Assembly (NCBI RefSeq): GCF_004770615.1
Contig: NZ_RQER01000011.1
Location: 1-64,000, forward strand
DNA length: 64,000 bases
Reading direction: 5' to 3'
Source: Leptospira langatensis
GTDB taxonomy: Bacteria; Spirochaetota; Leptospiria; Leptospirales; Leptospiraceae
Shown: one piece after another, positions 25,340-33,969 of the stretch
How the letters are laid out: every line of letters begins with the position of its first letter
Numbering within the stretch: the stretch's first letter is position 1
The notes under the pieces: model-generated
What the model was told of the DNA's origin: nothing
Databases searched by the model: none
What the model saw: only the letters and a program-made list of their open reading frames with translations
Translations under genes and position numbers: made by a program

Positions 25340-28251
25340 TTCTTCTTCCCTGTTTTTTTCTTGGCTGCCGTCTTCTTCTTAGCCGCTTTTTTAGGGGCAG
25401 GCTTCTCTTCCTCTCTTGCGAGTAAGGGAGAGAGACCAGGAGTTTCGGACCCTTCTTCTTCCGAGCCGAACCCAAGAGGGATTGCCTCCGATTCCTCGGA
25501 CTTTCTTCCTCTATAAGCTAATTCTAATATGGCAGGAAGTAGAGTGAGCGCGATCAATAAACAGGCGGCGATCCCTATGGTGGCCACATTCCCGATGGAA
25601 TGAAGTCCCCTTTGCTCGGCGAGTAATAAAGCGCTCCATCCGACCAAGGTAGTCAGCGTAGATGCGATAACTGCGGGGCCGACCATCGCCATCGCTTTTA
25701 CGATATCATGATCCTCTCTGAATCTGTAGTAGATATAGATCCCGTTTTGGATCCCGTATCCTATGATGACCGGGAATACCAACACATTCATAAAATTTAA
25801 TTTAAGATCTATAAGAGCCATGAAGCCTACGGTCACTACGATCCCAAGTAGGAGCGGGATTAGAGAGAGCAATGCCGGCAAAAAGGCTCTGTAGAACAAT
25901 ATCAGTACAACAATGACCAGGGCCAAAGTCACGAAGAAGGCGATGAAACCTTCTCGCTTCACGATCAGTACAAGGTTTGCAAATAGGACCAAGCTCCCCG
26001 CGGTATCCGTTTGGAACGTATAAGAACGCACCTGTGCGATATCCTTGTAGGGTCTATGCTCTAAGATCGTGTCTACCGTCCCCGGAAGGATATGGACCGA
26101 GAGGAGTTTTTCCTTGGAGTAGGTATTCAAGGCTTTGAGTAAGACCTTGGTTTCCTCTTGGGAATAATTCTCTTTCACAGGATCCAGATATCCTTTTCCT
26201 GCGATGCCGGTGGAATACAAGATCGCATTCAAGGTCCTTCTGGAAACTTTAGGAACATCTAATCTTCCGATCGCAGCAAAGAATTCTAATAATTTCCCAC
26301 CATGCCAAAGTGCAACCTTAGGATAGAGGAAAAGAACATGCCCTTTCACTTTCGATTGAGGCACTTCTTTGAACTGGCTTGCAAAATAATCCGGAACCTC
26401 TTTATAGTCGTAAGGCTTAACGGAAAGAAATAGCTTAGCCTTAGGGAGATACTTTCTCTGTTCAGGCTTCAGGAAGGAAGGCTTCACAGGTTTCATATCC
26501 TTGGAAATTTGATCCAAGATCTTTCGGTTCGCCAACTGCTGGTTGTATGGAGGAACGAAGTTCCAAAGGGAAACTACCTGATCCACGGAGCCTGCGATCT
26601 TGTCCGGCACAGGGCTCAGATAATCGAATACAGCTTCAGATTCTTCTAATGTCTGTACTACGATCGCCTGCGGATCCGAAGAAATATCGAACCGATCTCC
26701 GATCTCGTCGTACAGGTTCACTGACTCCAGGTTTTCCACGAGAAGGTTCTTACCATTCACGTCGAATTCTACCCGAGGAGCAAATATGCCGATTGCGATC
26801 ACAAGTACTAAAACGGTAATGGAAAGGACTCCCGGCTTGGAATAGAATCTTCTTAAGAGTCCGGAAGGAGTTTGCTGATCTTCACTCAAAATAAAGAGCT
26901 TTGCAAGAGAAGGAAACCATTTTAACAAGAGAGCGATCTGCAGTGCCGTTACGCCATACATTGCGATCGCGATCAAAACGATACCGTAGGTTGCGATGAT
27001 CCCGAATTCGCTGAATCCTCTAAATTCGGAGAAGGACAGCACTACGAATGCAGAAGTGGTGGTCAACGCGGAACTAAAAGAAGCAATCCCGGTATGATAG
27101 ATGGTATCCTTGATCGCTCTGACGAGATCTTGCTTTTTAGTGAATTCTTCCCTGAATCTATATAAGAATTGGATCCCGTAGTCTATTCCTAAGCCCATTA
27201 AGATGGAGCCTATGATGCTAGTGATACTATTCAATTCTCCGATAATAAGCCCTGTCATTCCGAAGGTCATGAGTAGTCCGCTGACAAGGGAGAATAGAAG
27301 AATAACGATGAAAAGAGGATTACGGAAAAATAATAGAAGGAGTAGGGCTATCCCTAAAAAGGAAGCGATCCCTATCGGTTTCAGTGCCCTAACTAGGGTC
27401 TCGTAATCGTCCTGGTTTAATTTATAAGCTCCTGTATAACCCGCATAAATATCGTCTTTCTCAAAGTTCTGGCTCTTGACAAGGTTCTGGACCCAAACAT
27501 CCAGTTTTTCCGTGAATTGAATGTCAACAAAGGAGCCGGTAGGTTTGATCAGGACGATCAGCATTCCCTTGTCCGGAGAAATATTATACTCGTCGAATAT
27601 ATCTCTTTTGGCTAGCTTTTGGTATTTGGCAATGATATCGGAGAAGTCGGGATTGTATTCTTCGTTCGTGAGCTTGATGAAGAAAGGATTCGCTTTCTCT
27701 ATCTCGTCATCTATCTTGCGTTTTACCCTCTTACGGATCTCTATCAAATCGTCCGTTTTTAGGAAGAGGGGAAGCCTGTCCTGTAAAAAGGAAACATTGT
27801 AACGAAAGGAAACATAACGCACCATCTCCTTATTCTCTAGGAGTGCGGCCGCCAAACGATCGGAGGCTCTTTTGAGCGCGATTTCCCGAGCCTTATAGTA
27901 GGCAACGTTCTTGCGTTTGGCCTCGTCTGCGAGATCCAATTCCTTCTTTTGGGTTTCCGGATCGCCGTTCCTTTTGGCGGCAAAGGCTTTCGCGAGATGT
28001 TCGCTCATTCCCTTATCGTCTTTGAATTTGAGAACGACAGTGTAGAAGCCGCTTCCTCCTACCATCTCTATGACCTTCTTGGTCTGGACCACGGAAGGAT
28101 TATCAGGAGGGAGAAGTTGAAGGTTATCGCTGTTGATGGAGAGTCTTTGCGTATAGAAAATAGATAACGCTAGAATAATAAGTAAAAGGAGAGAGGAAGC
28201 GGCCGGTCTGGTTAAGACTAACTCGACCGCTTTAGATAGAAGTTTTCTCAT
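25336..28251 (-). CDS. MMPL/RND family exporter (HpnN-like)
   Basis: A 971-residue exporter with the RND two-fold layout: a helix near residue 20, a periplasmic loop, five or six helices with a sterol-sensing-like block (SILMGLGIDYGIQFLYRFREE), a second loop and a second helix bundle (VIIGYGIQNGIYIYYRFREDH). Such MMPL-type proteins move lipids such as hopanoids (HpnN) to the outer membrane. The C-terminus is odd: about 25 residues rich in Lys, Ala and Pro (PAPKKAAKKKTAAKKKTGKK), presumably in the cytoplasm. It overlaps the MlaC-like gene upstream (TGATG) and the lipoprotein downstream (ATGA), so the three are tightly coupled. Confidence 0.85.
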   Translation of the reverse strand: MRKLLSKAVELVLTRPAASSLLLLIILALSIFYTQRLSINSDNLQLLPPDNPSVVQTKKVIEMVGGSGFYTVVLKFKDDKGMSEHLAKAFAAKRNGDPETQKKELDLADEAKRKNVAYYKAREIALKRASDRLAAALLENKEMVRYVSFRYNVSFLQDRLPLFLKTDDLIEIRKRVKRKIDDEIEKANPFFIKLTNEEYNPDFSDIIAKYQKLAKRDIFDEYNISPDKGMLIVLIKPTGSFVDIQFTEKLDVWVQNLVKSQNFEKDDIYAGYTGAYKLNQDDYETLVRALKPIGIASFLGIALLLLLFFRNPLFIVILLFSLVSGLLMTFGMTGLIIGELNSITSIIGSILMGLGIDYGIQFLYRFREEFTKKQDLVRAIKDTIYHTGIASFSSALTTTSAFVVLSFSEFRGFSEFGIIATYGIVLIAIAMYGVTALQIALLLKWFPSLAKLFILSEDQQTPSGLLRRFYSKPGVLSITVLVLVIAIGIFAPRVEFDVNGKNLLVENLESVNLYDEIGDRFDISSDPQAIVVQTLEESEAVFDYLSPVPDKIAGSVDQVVSLWNFVPPYNQQLANRKILDQISKDMKPVKPSFLKPEQRKYLPKAKLFLSVKPYDYKEVPDYFASQFKEVPQSKVKGHVLFLYPKVALWHGGKLLEFFAAIGRLDVPKVSRRTLNAILYSTGIAGKGYLDPVKENYSQEETKVLLKALNTYSKEKLLSVHILPGTVDTILEHRPYKDIAQVRSYTFQTDTAGSLVLFANLVLIVKREGFIAFFVTLALVIVVLILFYRAFLPALLSLIPLLLGIVVTVGFMALIDLKLNFMNVLVFPVIIGYGIQNGIYIYYRFREDHDIVKAMAMVGPAVIASTLTTLVGWSALLLAEQRGLHSIGNVATIGIAACLLIALTLLPAILELAYRGRKSEESEAIPLGFGSEEEGSETPGLSPLLAREEEKPAPKKAAKKKTAAKKKTGKKK

Positions 28252-28841
28252 CAGTTTTTAGCTGCTTTACGAACCAATTCGATCGTGCCCTTGACCCCGT
28301 TTTTCTTGATAGAAGGATCTATGTTCTTCACACGGTTGATCTCGGTGGCAAGCTTACCTTCCGTTTCAAAATCGCTAATATACCAAGCACCTTCCACTTC
28401 GGAGAGGATCCATGCAAACTTGATCTGGTCCGATCCTTTGTATAGGATAGAGGAACCGATCCTTGCGTTTGTCCCGTTCACGCTCGGTTTTTCATACGTA
28501 ATATCTATCTTGTCGAAGTACTTGAGTGCGATAGGGAAGGCCTTGTTTATGATATATTCCCCGATCGCATCTTCGAAATCCTTTCTGTCTGCAGCGGAGA
28601 TCTTATGACCAGCCAAGAGTTTATCGGAGAATTTTCCCACATGGATGAGAGCCAAAGCCTTATCATTCTTTTTATATCGAATAAAACCGATGAGTTTCTT
28701 AACAGCGGCTAACGTTTGCTCTTCTACTGAGACTTCGGGAGAAGGAGACGGATTTTCAGCGGGAGCCTGGGCCTCTTCGGCGAATAGAATGCCGGAGGAA
28801 AGAAGAAGCGAACAAAGTAAGAAGGTTCTAAAAAGTCTCAC
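28251..28841 (-). CDS. MlaC/Ttg2D-like periplasmic phospholipid-binding protein
   Basis: A 196-residue protein with a Sec signal peptide (cleavage near LFAEE) and the MlaC/toluene-tolerance family pattern: EEQTLAAVKKLIGFIRYKKND, DRKDFEDAIGEYIINKAFPIALKYFDKIDITYEKPSVNGTNA and an ...AWYISDFETEG... strand. MlaC proteins carry phospholipids across the periplasm; HpnM, a relative, works with an RND exporter, as the gene order here suggests. It is the first gene of the operon. Confidence 0.85.
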   Translation of the reverse strand: MRLFRTFLLCSLLLSSGILFAEEAQAPAENPSPSPEVSVEEQTLAAVKKLIGFIRYKKNDKALALIHVGKFSDKLLAGHKISAADRKDFEDAIGEYIINKAFPIALKYFDKIDITYEKPSVNGTNARIGSSILYKGSDQIKFAWILSEVEGAWYISDFETEGKLATEINRVKNIDPSIKKNGVKGTIELVRKAAKN

Positions 28842-28974
28842 AGTATTACCTAAGAGGTGGCCGAAGAGGAAATTTTACAATCGCATGAATCCGATCGCGC
28901 TTCGGCCCGGATAATTTACAGTAATCGGAGACGAATGCCTAAGTCAACGGAAAATAGGACATATCCAAAGAGCT

Positions 28975-29607
28975 TTACGCATTGGGTTTTTTCCAATCCA
29001 AGACTCCCTTGGATTCGAAATACTCCAGATCCTTGCCGTCGTCCAAGTCGGATAAAACCGGAAGAAGTCCAACTTGCTTGCGAGCCCATTGCATTTTTTC
29101 CAAACTTCTGGAAAACACCGTTTCGGTGCTCCATTCTATTCCATGAAAAAGCTCGGGAGTGTCCGACTGCAGACCAACTAAATAATATCCTCCGTCTTTT
29201 GCCGGTCCGAGGATCACATCCTTATTTTCTAATATCTGGAATGCTTCTCGAATATGAAGAGTGTCTAACTCAGGGCAGTCGCTACCGATTAACACGGATA
29301 AGGTGGCTCCATTTTGAAAAGAATACAGAAATGCATTCCTCATCTTCTCGCCTAGATCCTTGCCTTGTTGGAGACGAATATGTAGAGGGGAATGACCCCA
29401 GCTTCCTAGATCGGAAGGATTGGGAAGATAGGAATCGAACCAAAGTACCTTGGTCACATCCACTCCCTTGCAAGCTTCTCTTGTTTTTTCTACAAGAGCC
29501 TGGTAGACTTCCAGTGCTGCTTCTTCGCCTATTTCTTTAGCAAGCCTGGTCTTTACTTTCCCAGGCACTGGGTTCTTTAAGAATATATGCAGTATTGGGC
29601 CTTTCAT
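28975..29607 (-). CDS. TIGR04282-type glycosyltransferase (DUF2064)
   Basis: A 210-residue GT-A-fold protein. The N-terminal NPVPGKVKTRLAKEIG loop and the SVLIGSDCPEL metal/nucleotide motif and GPAKDGGYYLVGL are typical of the DUF2064/TIGR04282 family. Members occur in arsenosugar biosynthesis, but many are found without arsenic genes, as here. It stands upstream of the MlaC-RND genes, read in the same direction with a ~130-base gap in which I see no clear signal. Confidence 0.85.
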   Translation of the reverse strand: MKGPILHIFLKNPVPGKVKTRLAKEIGEEAALEVYQALVEKTREACKGVDVTKVLWFDSYLPNPSDLGSWGHSPLHIRLQQGKDLGEKMRNAFLYSFQNGATLSVLIGSDCPELDTLHIREAFQILENKDVILGPAKDGGYYLVGLQSDTPELFHGIEWSTETVFSRSLEKMQWARKQVGLLPVLSDLDDGKDLEYFESKGVLDWKKPNA

Positions 29608-29859
29608 TCGGAAAACCTAGTATCCTTTCTTTTTTACTCTGAGGCAGTTTTTGGCGTCCCTCTTTCTAAAAAAACATCTATTTAGTCTGTTCCTTGGGGG
29701 ATGTTCTCTTTGTGTCCAATGCTAACAAAGGCGAGTAGGACCAAAAGAAAACGGTTTGTTATAAAAATGATCTTGTAATTAGAACAAGCTCTTTAAATGA
29801 TCAAAAATCGAAAAATTCCCTCATTTGGAATGTCATTCAATTCAAGAGGAGATATCATA

Positions 29860-30042
29860 ATGATCTTAAATCTAAAACGGGGGCTATTGCTCCTGATCCT
29901 AGGGATCCTTCTCAGCGGTATCGTTTCTTCCGCTTGTAAGCCTGGGGGAGGAAACGGACTCATTCCACTTTTCAATCTTCCCCACGTGGAAAAAAGTAAG
30001 ACAGGTTATTTCATCATCGTTCCACAAGGGATCGCACAATGA
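29860..30042 (+). CDS. Small lipoprotein
   Basis: A 60-residue lipoprotein. The start MILNLKRGLLLLILGILLSG has AGAGGAG nine bases upstream, and the lipobox is IVSSAC. The mature peptide is only about 36 residues, Gly/Pro-rich at first (KPGGGNGL) and ending VPQGIAQ. A longer frame from 29797 is rejected because it lacks a ribosome site. Its stop overlaps the start of the next exported protein (ATGA), so the two should work together. The ~250 bases upstream hold only AT-rich sequence and a small CTTGT/ACAAG inverted repeat near 29775. Confidence 0.65.
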   Translation: MILNLKRGLLLLILGILLSGIVSSACKPGGGNGLIPLFNLPHVEKSKTGYFIIVPQGIAQ

Positions 30043-31271
30043 AAAAGAATATTCAAAAAGTCTTACATAAGACTGCTTTAGTCCTCTTTATTTTCTTTGC
30101 GATCAGTTCCGGATTTAAATTCGATACTGTCTCCCAAAAAGACGCGAGTCCTTTTCCTCTCTCTTTGAAGTTTGGGCTTTTGCAGCCCTTGCACGCTTCT
30201 GCGGATGATTGGGGATTTGTGAGACAATCTGCCACCTGGGCCAGAGGAAATTCCCTCTTCATGGACGATATCATTGCAGGGATTGAATCGAATACCTTGC
30301 TTGTCGCAGCCGCGAGTGGTAGCACTGTAACGGCTACCAATATGAAGGTGGGTGACGGAGGAGGGGTTTTTGATGTTCGATTGACATTGAATAATTCAGG
30401 AGCCGAATTTTCTCCCACCTCAACCGTATACACAGGAACAAAGACATTCTCGAATTATTTCGAATTGAAGGTAACCGGAACTTCTACGATAGCACTCCAA
30501 TTCTATTGGGACAATAATCCGAGAGATCCTTCTACCCAAGGAGCATTATTGCTTTATAATTTAGCTTTGGTCGCTCCGGATCTTTGGACGGCGACTGCGA
30601 ATATTGAAAGCTACGTGTACATGCCGGATTTGGCAAACGATACTACTAACACGTATACATCCTATCCTCTCCAAGGTTTGATCCAAACTTATTCTTGGTC
30701 GGGACCCTTGGGCACAGATTCGGAATTATCTAAGCATGCTCAAAGAGGCAGGGTGATCTTGGAAGAAATGGACAACCGGACTGTTTTCTGTTTCAAGACG
30801 GTAGTCCGTATTGATGCGACTACAGACCTATTTCCGACCATTCCTTCATTCTCCAGTAAGGGGCTTTGCCAACCCGGTGGAACTTCTAACGAATATTATA
30901 AATTGGCCTACAGCCAGAAGTTGACAGGAGATCTAAACGTAACCGCGAAAGAAGGATGGGACGAGGGAACCATCGCCGCTTCCGGAACGGATACGATCTG
31001 CGGAATCGGCGGGACCAGTCTTAGTTATGGTCTGTTCAATTTCAATGGGTTCGTTCGGGATCATGTAGCTGGTACAGATATTCCTTCTGATTATGTGCCT
31101 TCTTCCAGAGTGGACTTACTCTATGGAAGAGTCGGTGGTCAGGGTAAAACTGGAAGTGGTGACGCGAATGGTGTCCTTTGGGACGATACTACTCAGGCTA
31201 CGATCGACGGCTTAAGTGTTTCCTTTCAAACTCCTCCCGGACAGGTCGGCTCTCTCATTCCGATCAACTAG
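30039..31271 (+). CDS. Exported protein, unknown function
   Basis: A 410-residue protein with an N-terminal hydrophobic signal (HKTALVLFIFFAISSGF). The mature part starts with ADDWGFVRQSATWARGNSLFMDDIIAGI and contains many Ser/Thr/Asn-rich strands and few charged helices, suggesting a beta-rich extracellular or outer-membrane protein. Three Cys are visible (FCFKTVVRI, GLCQPGG, DTICGIGG). No known domain was recognised. It is coupled to the small lipoprotein before it and followed by a strong terminator. Confidence 0.7.
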   Translation: MKKNIQKVLHKTALVLFIFFAISSGFKFDTVSQKDASPFPLSLKFGLLQPLHASADDWGFVRQSATWARGNSLFMDDIIAGIESNTLLVAAASGSTVTATNMKVGDGGGVFDVRLTLNNSGAEFSPTSTVYTGTKTFSNYFELKVTGTSTIALQFYWDNNPRDPSTQGALLLYNLALVAPDLWTATANIESYVYMPDLANDTTNTYTSYPLQGLIQTYSWSGPLGTDSELSKHAQRGRVILEEMDNRTVFCFKTVVRIDATTDLFPTIPSFSSKGLCQPGGTSNEYYKLAYSQKLTGDLNVTAKEGWDEGTIAASGTDTICGIGGTSLSYGLFNFNGFVRDHVAGTDIPSDYVPSSRVDLLYGRVGGQGKTGSGDANGVLWDDTTQATIDGLSVSFQTPPGQVGSLIPIN

Positions 31272-31324
31272 AAGTTAAAAGTATAGAGTAACGAAGGGAA
31301 TCGTAACGATTATCCTCTAAAAAA

Positions 31325-31347
31325 GCCCCCGACCTCGGGGGCTTTTT
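31325..31347 (+). terminator. Rho-independent terminator of the exported-protein operon
   Basis: A perfect eight-pair stem GCCCCCGA/TCGGGGGC with a two-base loop is followed by five T, about 50 bases after the stop of the exported protein gene. Confidence 0.9.
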
Positions 31348-31459
31348 ATTTCCTTCTTCTGCCCTGGAGATCCCTAAGAAATTCCATCTACTCCTCCAAG
31401 GTCGTCGGATACTCCTGTTCTTCTTTCAAGAATGTCTTACTAAATTCCTCCTTTTACTC

Positions 31460-31501
31460 TTGACATGCAGTTATTTACCTGCATAATAAAAGCTGCATGC
31501 A
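31460..31501 (+). promoter_or_regulatory. Promoter with overlapping operator for ArsR-type gene
   Basis: TTGACA (31460-31465) and CATAAT (31482-31487) are spaced by 16 bases. Between and over them lies a perfect inverted repeat ATGCAG-N8-CTGCAT (31465-31484), and a further TGCATGCA palindrome covers the ATG (31494-31501). Transcription would start within a few bases of the ATG, so the message is nearly leaderless. The layout fits autorepression by the ArsR-type product. Confidence 0.65.
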
Positions 31502-31811
31502 CGACGTGTTTCGGGCTCTTGCTGACCCGATCCGAAGGGAATTACTGGATATGCTCTATAAAAAGGACGGCCAGAGCTTAGGGCAGCTCTGCGGATCCAT
31601 GTCGATCCGCAGGCAATCCGTTTCCCAGCACTTGGAGATCCTAGAAGAGGCAAACCTGATCGTTACTCTGAAAAGAGGAAGGGAGAAGATCCATTATCTC
31701 AATCCTGCACCTATTCATGAGATCTCTGAACGTTGGCTAAAGAAATATGAGAGAAAAAGACTGCAAGCATTGCAGGAGCTCAAGGAATCGTTGGAGGGTC
31801 CTAAGAAATGA
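31497..31811 (+). CDS. ArsR-family transcriptional repressor
   Basis: A 104-residue winged-helix regulator. The start MHDVFRALADPIRRELLDML and recognition helix RRQSVSQHLEILEEANLI are typical of ArsR proteins of the type paired with SRPBCC genes; no metal-binding Cys pair is present (one Cys, in GQLCGS), so it probably does not sense metals. The ATG has no ribosome site and lies only about nine bases behind the -10 box, so it is likely translated from a leaderless message. The stop overlaps the SRPBCC start (ATGA). Confidence 0.9.
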   Translation: MHDVFRALADPIRRELLDMLYKKDGQSLGQLCGSMSIRRQSVSQHLEILEEANLIVTLKRGREKIHYLNPAPIHEISERWLKKYERKRLQALQELKESLEGPKK

Positions 31812-32311
31812 AAACTGTTACCGATATAAAATTCGTATATAGCACCTATATCTCCTCTTCGCCGGAAAAGGTATGGGAGGCTTTGACCAGCGCCGAATTC
31901 TCTAAGAAGTATTGGTTCGGTAGGGCCATCGAAGGGGAATGGAAGGAAGGCGGTGCAGTCCGGTTCATCGACCCGGAGGGAAGGCCCGAGATCGTAGGCA
32001 CTATTTTAAAATGCGAGAAACCACTTCTTCTTTCCTATACCTGGGCGATTAGCCCGGATCATCCCTTCTTGGAGAAAGTAAAGGATAGATTGGAAGAAGA
32101 GAACGCGCCCACTAAGGTAAGTTTTATCTTAAAGAAAATGAAACAAGGACTGACCAAGCTTACCATTCTGCACGAAGATCTTCTTCCTAAGGACATTGTG
32201 GAAGATAGCGATACATTCTTCGGATTGAATAACGGATGGCCTGCAATCCTTTCTTCTTTGAAAAGCCTCTTGGAAACCGGAAAAGCGATCGAATACGATC
32301 TCTCCGAATAA
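31808..32311 (+). CDS. SRPBCC/AHSA1-domain protein
   Basis: A 167-residue START-like (AHSA1/CalC) protein: YISSSPEKVWEALTSAEFSKKYWFG, GEWKEGGAVRFIDPEGR and the C-terminal helix NGWPAILSSLKSLLETGKAIE. These proteins bind small hydrophobic molecules in a helix-grip pocket. The tight pairing with an ArsR repressor is very common and suggests the pair handles the same ligand or stress, but the ligand is unknown. Confidence 0.88.
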   Translation: MKTVTDIKFVYSTYISSSPEKVWEALTSAEFSKKYWFGRAIEGEWKEGGAVRFIDPEGRPEIVGTILKCEKPLLLSYTWAISPDHPFLEKVKDRLEEENAPTKVSFILKKMKQGLTKLTILHEDLLPKDIVEDSDTFFGLNNGWPAILSSLKSLLETGKAIEYDLSE

Positions 32312-32391
32312 AAGAAATTCTAGATGTAAGCAGACAGAAGGGTCTTGATTTGCGTTCTCGCAAAACCCCGACTCAGTCGGAATTTATAGAT

Positions 32392-32437
32392 AAAAAAAAC
32401 GGAGGATGATCGGGCAGGAATTCCCGTTCGTCCTCCG
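32392..32437 (-). terminator. Terminator of the sterol-desaturase-type gene
   Basis: On the minus strand, a stem CGGAGGA/TCCTCCG with an inner CGGG/CCCG stem is followed by eight T (A run at 32392-32399), 31 bases after the stop. A second small hairpin CCGAC/GTCGG lies just beyond (32368-32380). Confidence 0.85.
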
Positions 32438-32467
32438 CTCTTTCGGCAAGGATCCTCTTTAGAGATC

Positions 32468-33802
32468 TTACGCCGCTCTGCGTCCCATTTCTTTAACAGG
32501 ATCGATCTCTTTCCAGATAGAGAACGCATGTCTTTGGGAGAAGAACCAAACCAAGGAAGCGAGTCCGATCCCAGCTGCCACCATAAGAAAGGTAGAAGGA
32601 AATCCCAATCCGTAAGCGGTATAGACCAGTAAAAGAACTCGGACAGGTTCTAAATACAATGCCCAACGTTTCAGATCGAAGATGGCACCAATAGTAGTCA
32701 GAGATAAAATGCTAAAGAAGAAGATGATATACTGTATGTTCGTAGGAATGGAATTGATCTTTACGAGCATCGCGAAGGTCCCAACCAAAGTGACAACGAA
32801 CCAGGTCAAAGCATAAGCGGTAAGCGCCTTGGGAAGGGTAATATCATATTTTTTGAATGTTTTTACATCCACTTCCGGGATCGGGTATTGTCCGCCCAAT
32901 TCCTGAGGTCTCCAGCCCGGCATCGCAAAGAATACCTTGATCTTGTCGATGAAACGAGGGCTTTTCCAGGCTTGCTCCACCATCTCCACCCAATAGTGAA
33001 CGTTGGCCCAGATCGGATTGAAACTACGAAGAGGTTTTACCGTTCCATATACCGGAGTCTCTTCTTCTTTTTGGAAGGTTCCAAACCATTTGTCGAATAC
33101 GATCAAGGTCCCGCCATGGTTCCTATCGATGTATTTCGGATTGATCCCATGATGCACTCTATGATGAGAAGGAGTGTTGAAAATCGCTTCGAACCAAGAA
33201 GGAAGTTTATCTACTGCCTTAGTGTGGATCCAAAATTGATAGATCAAATTGAGTTGTCCGTTCAATACCATGACGATCGGAGAAAAACCTAAGAGCGCCA
33301 AGGGAACATAGAAGATCCAAGTGAACAAACCATGAAAGCTCGCCTGACGTAAGGCTACGGTTAGATTGTATTCCTCACTTTGGTGATGGACCACATGTCC
33401 GGCCCAGAGAAAATTCACCTCATGGCTAAGTCTATGGCTCCAATAATACGCCAGGTCATAGAGTACAAAGCAGGCGACCCAGACTCCCAAAACGATGATC
33501 CAGGACCAAGAACCAGCAGAAATGCCCCAGACTTCTCCGGTAGGCATCCAAGCAGCGGGTTCGCTTGGCCAAGACGGAAGGTCAAACAGCTTCCAATTCT
33601 CATATATCCAAATATATGCAAAAAACTTAATGGTCTTGAAGATGATCCCGAAGATCTCGCTAGAGATCCCAGCGCTTAGATCGTTGATAGAATCGTTAAG
33701 TCGGTATAACTTCCCTTTATGAAACCAAGAAAAGGCTAACTCCATACCAATAAGTAAGAAGAAGAACGGAATCGCGATTGTAATTAGATTTATTTTTTCC
33801 AT
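32468..33802 (-). CDS. Sterol desaturase / fatty acid hydroxylase family protein
   Basis: A 444-residue membrane di-iron oxygenase. The three His clusters are present: HRLSH (123-127), HVVHH (136-140) and HHRVHH (213-218). There are about four helices around these motifs and three or four extra helices in the C-terminal 130 residues. The layout resembles alkylglycerol monooxygenase-like members rather than classical sterol enzymes. Substrate is not known; lipid hydroxylation in the inner membrane is expected. A terminator follows; the divergent gene is a saccharopine-dehydrogenase-like reductase. Confidence 0.88.
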   Translation of the reverse strand: MEKINLITIAIPFFFLLIGMELAFSWFHKGKLYRLNDSINDLSAGISSEIFGIIFKTIKFFAYIWIYENWKLFDLPSWPSEPAAWMPTGEVWGISAGSWSWIIVLGVWVACFVLYDLAYYWSHRLSHEVNFLWAGHVVHHQSEEYNLTVALRQASFHGLFTWIFYVPLALLGFSPIVMVLNGQLNLIYQFWIHTKAVDKLPSWFEAIFNTPSHHRVHHGINPKYIDRNHGGTLIVFDKWFGTFQKEEETPVYGTVKPLRSFNPIWANVHYWVEMVEQAWKSPRFIDKIKVFFAMPGWRPQELGGQYPIPEVDVKTFKKYDITLPKALTAYALTWFVVTLVGTFAMLVKINSIPTNIQYIIFFFSILSLTTIGAIFDLKRWALYLEPVRVLLLVYTAYGLGFPSTFLMVAAGIGLASLVWFFSQRHAFSIWKEIDPVKEMGRRAA

Positions 33803-33969
33803 AGTAATGGCCGTTGGCCTCTATGATTCTCCCAAAACAAACCGGGTCAATCCAAAACTAAGTAAGCTTCTAATACTTATATTTTTACCTATCAAACGTA
33901 TTAAAAAAAATAATCCTTTGGTCGTATGCCGGTTGACGAAATCCGGATTTCATTCCAATTTCCTCCCTA

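Noticed and set aside
32368..32380. CCGAC/GTCGG hairpin as terminator of the SRPBCC gene
   Set aside because: On the plus strand it is followed by AATTTATAG rather than a T run; it reads better as a second weak minus-strand hairpin.
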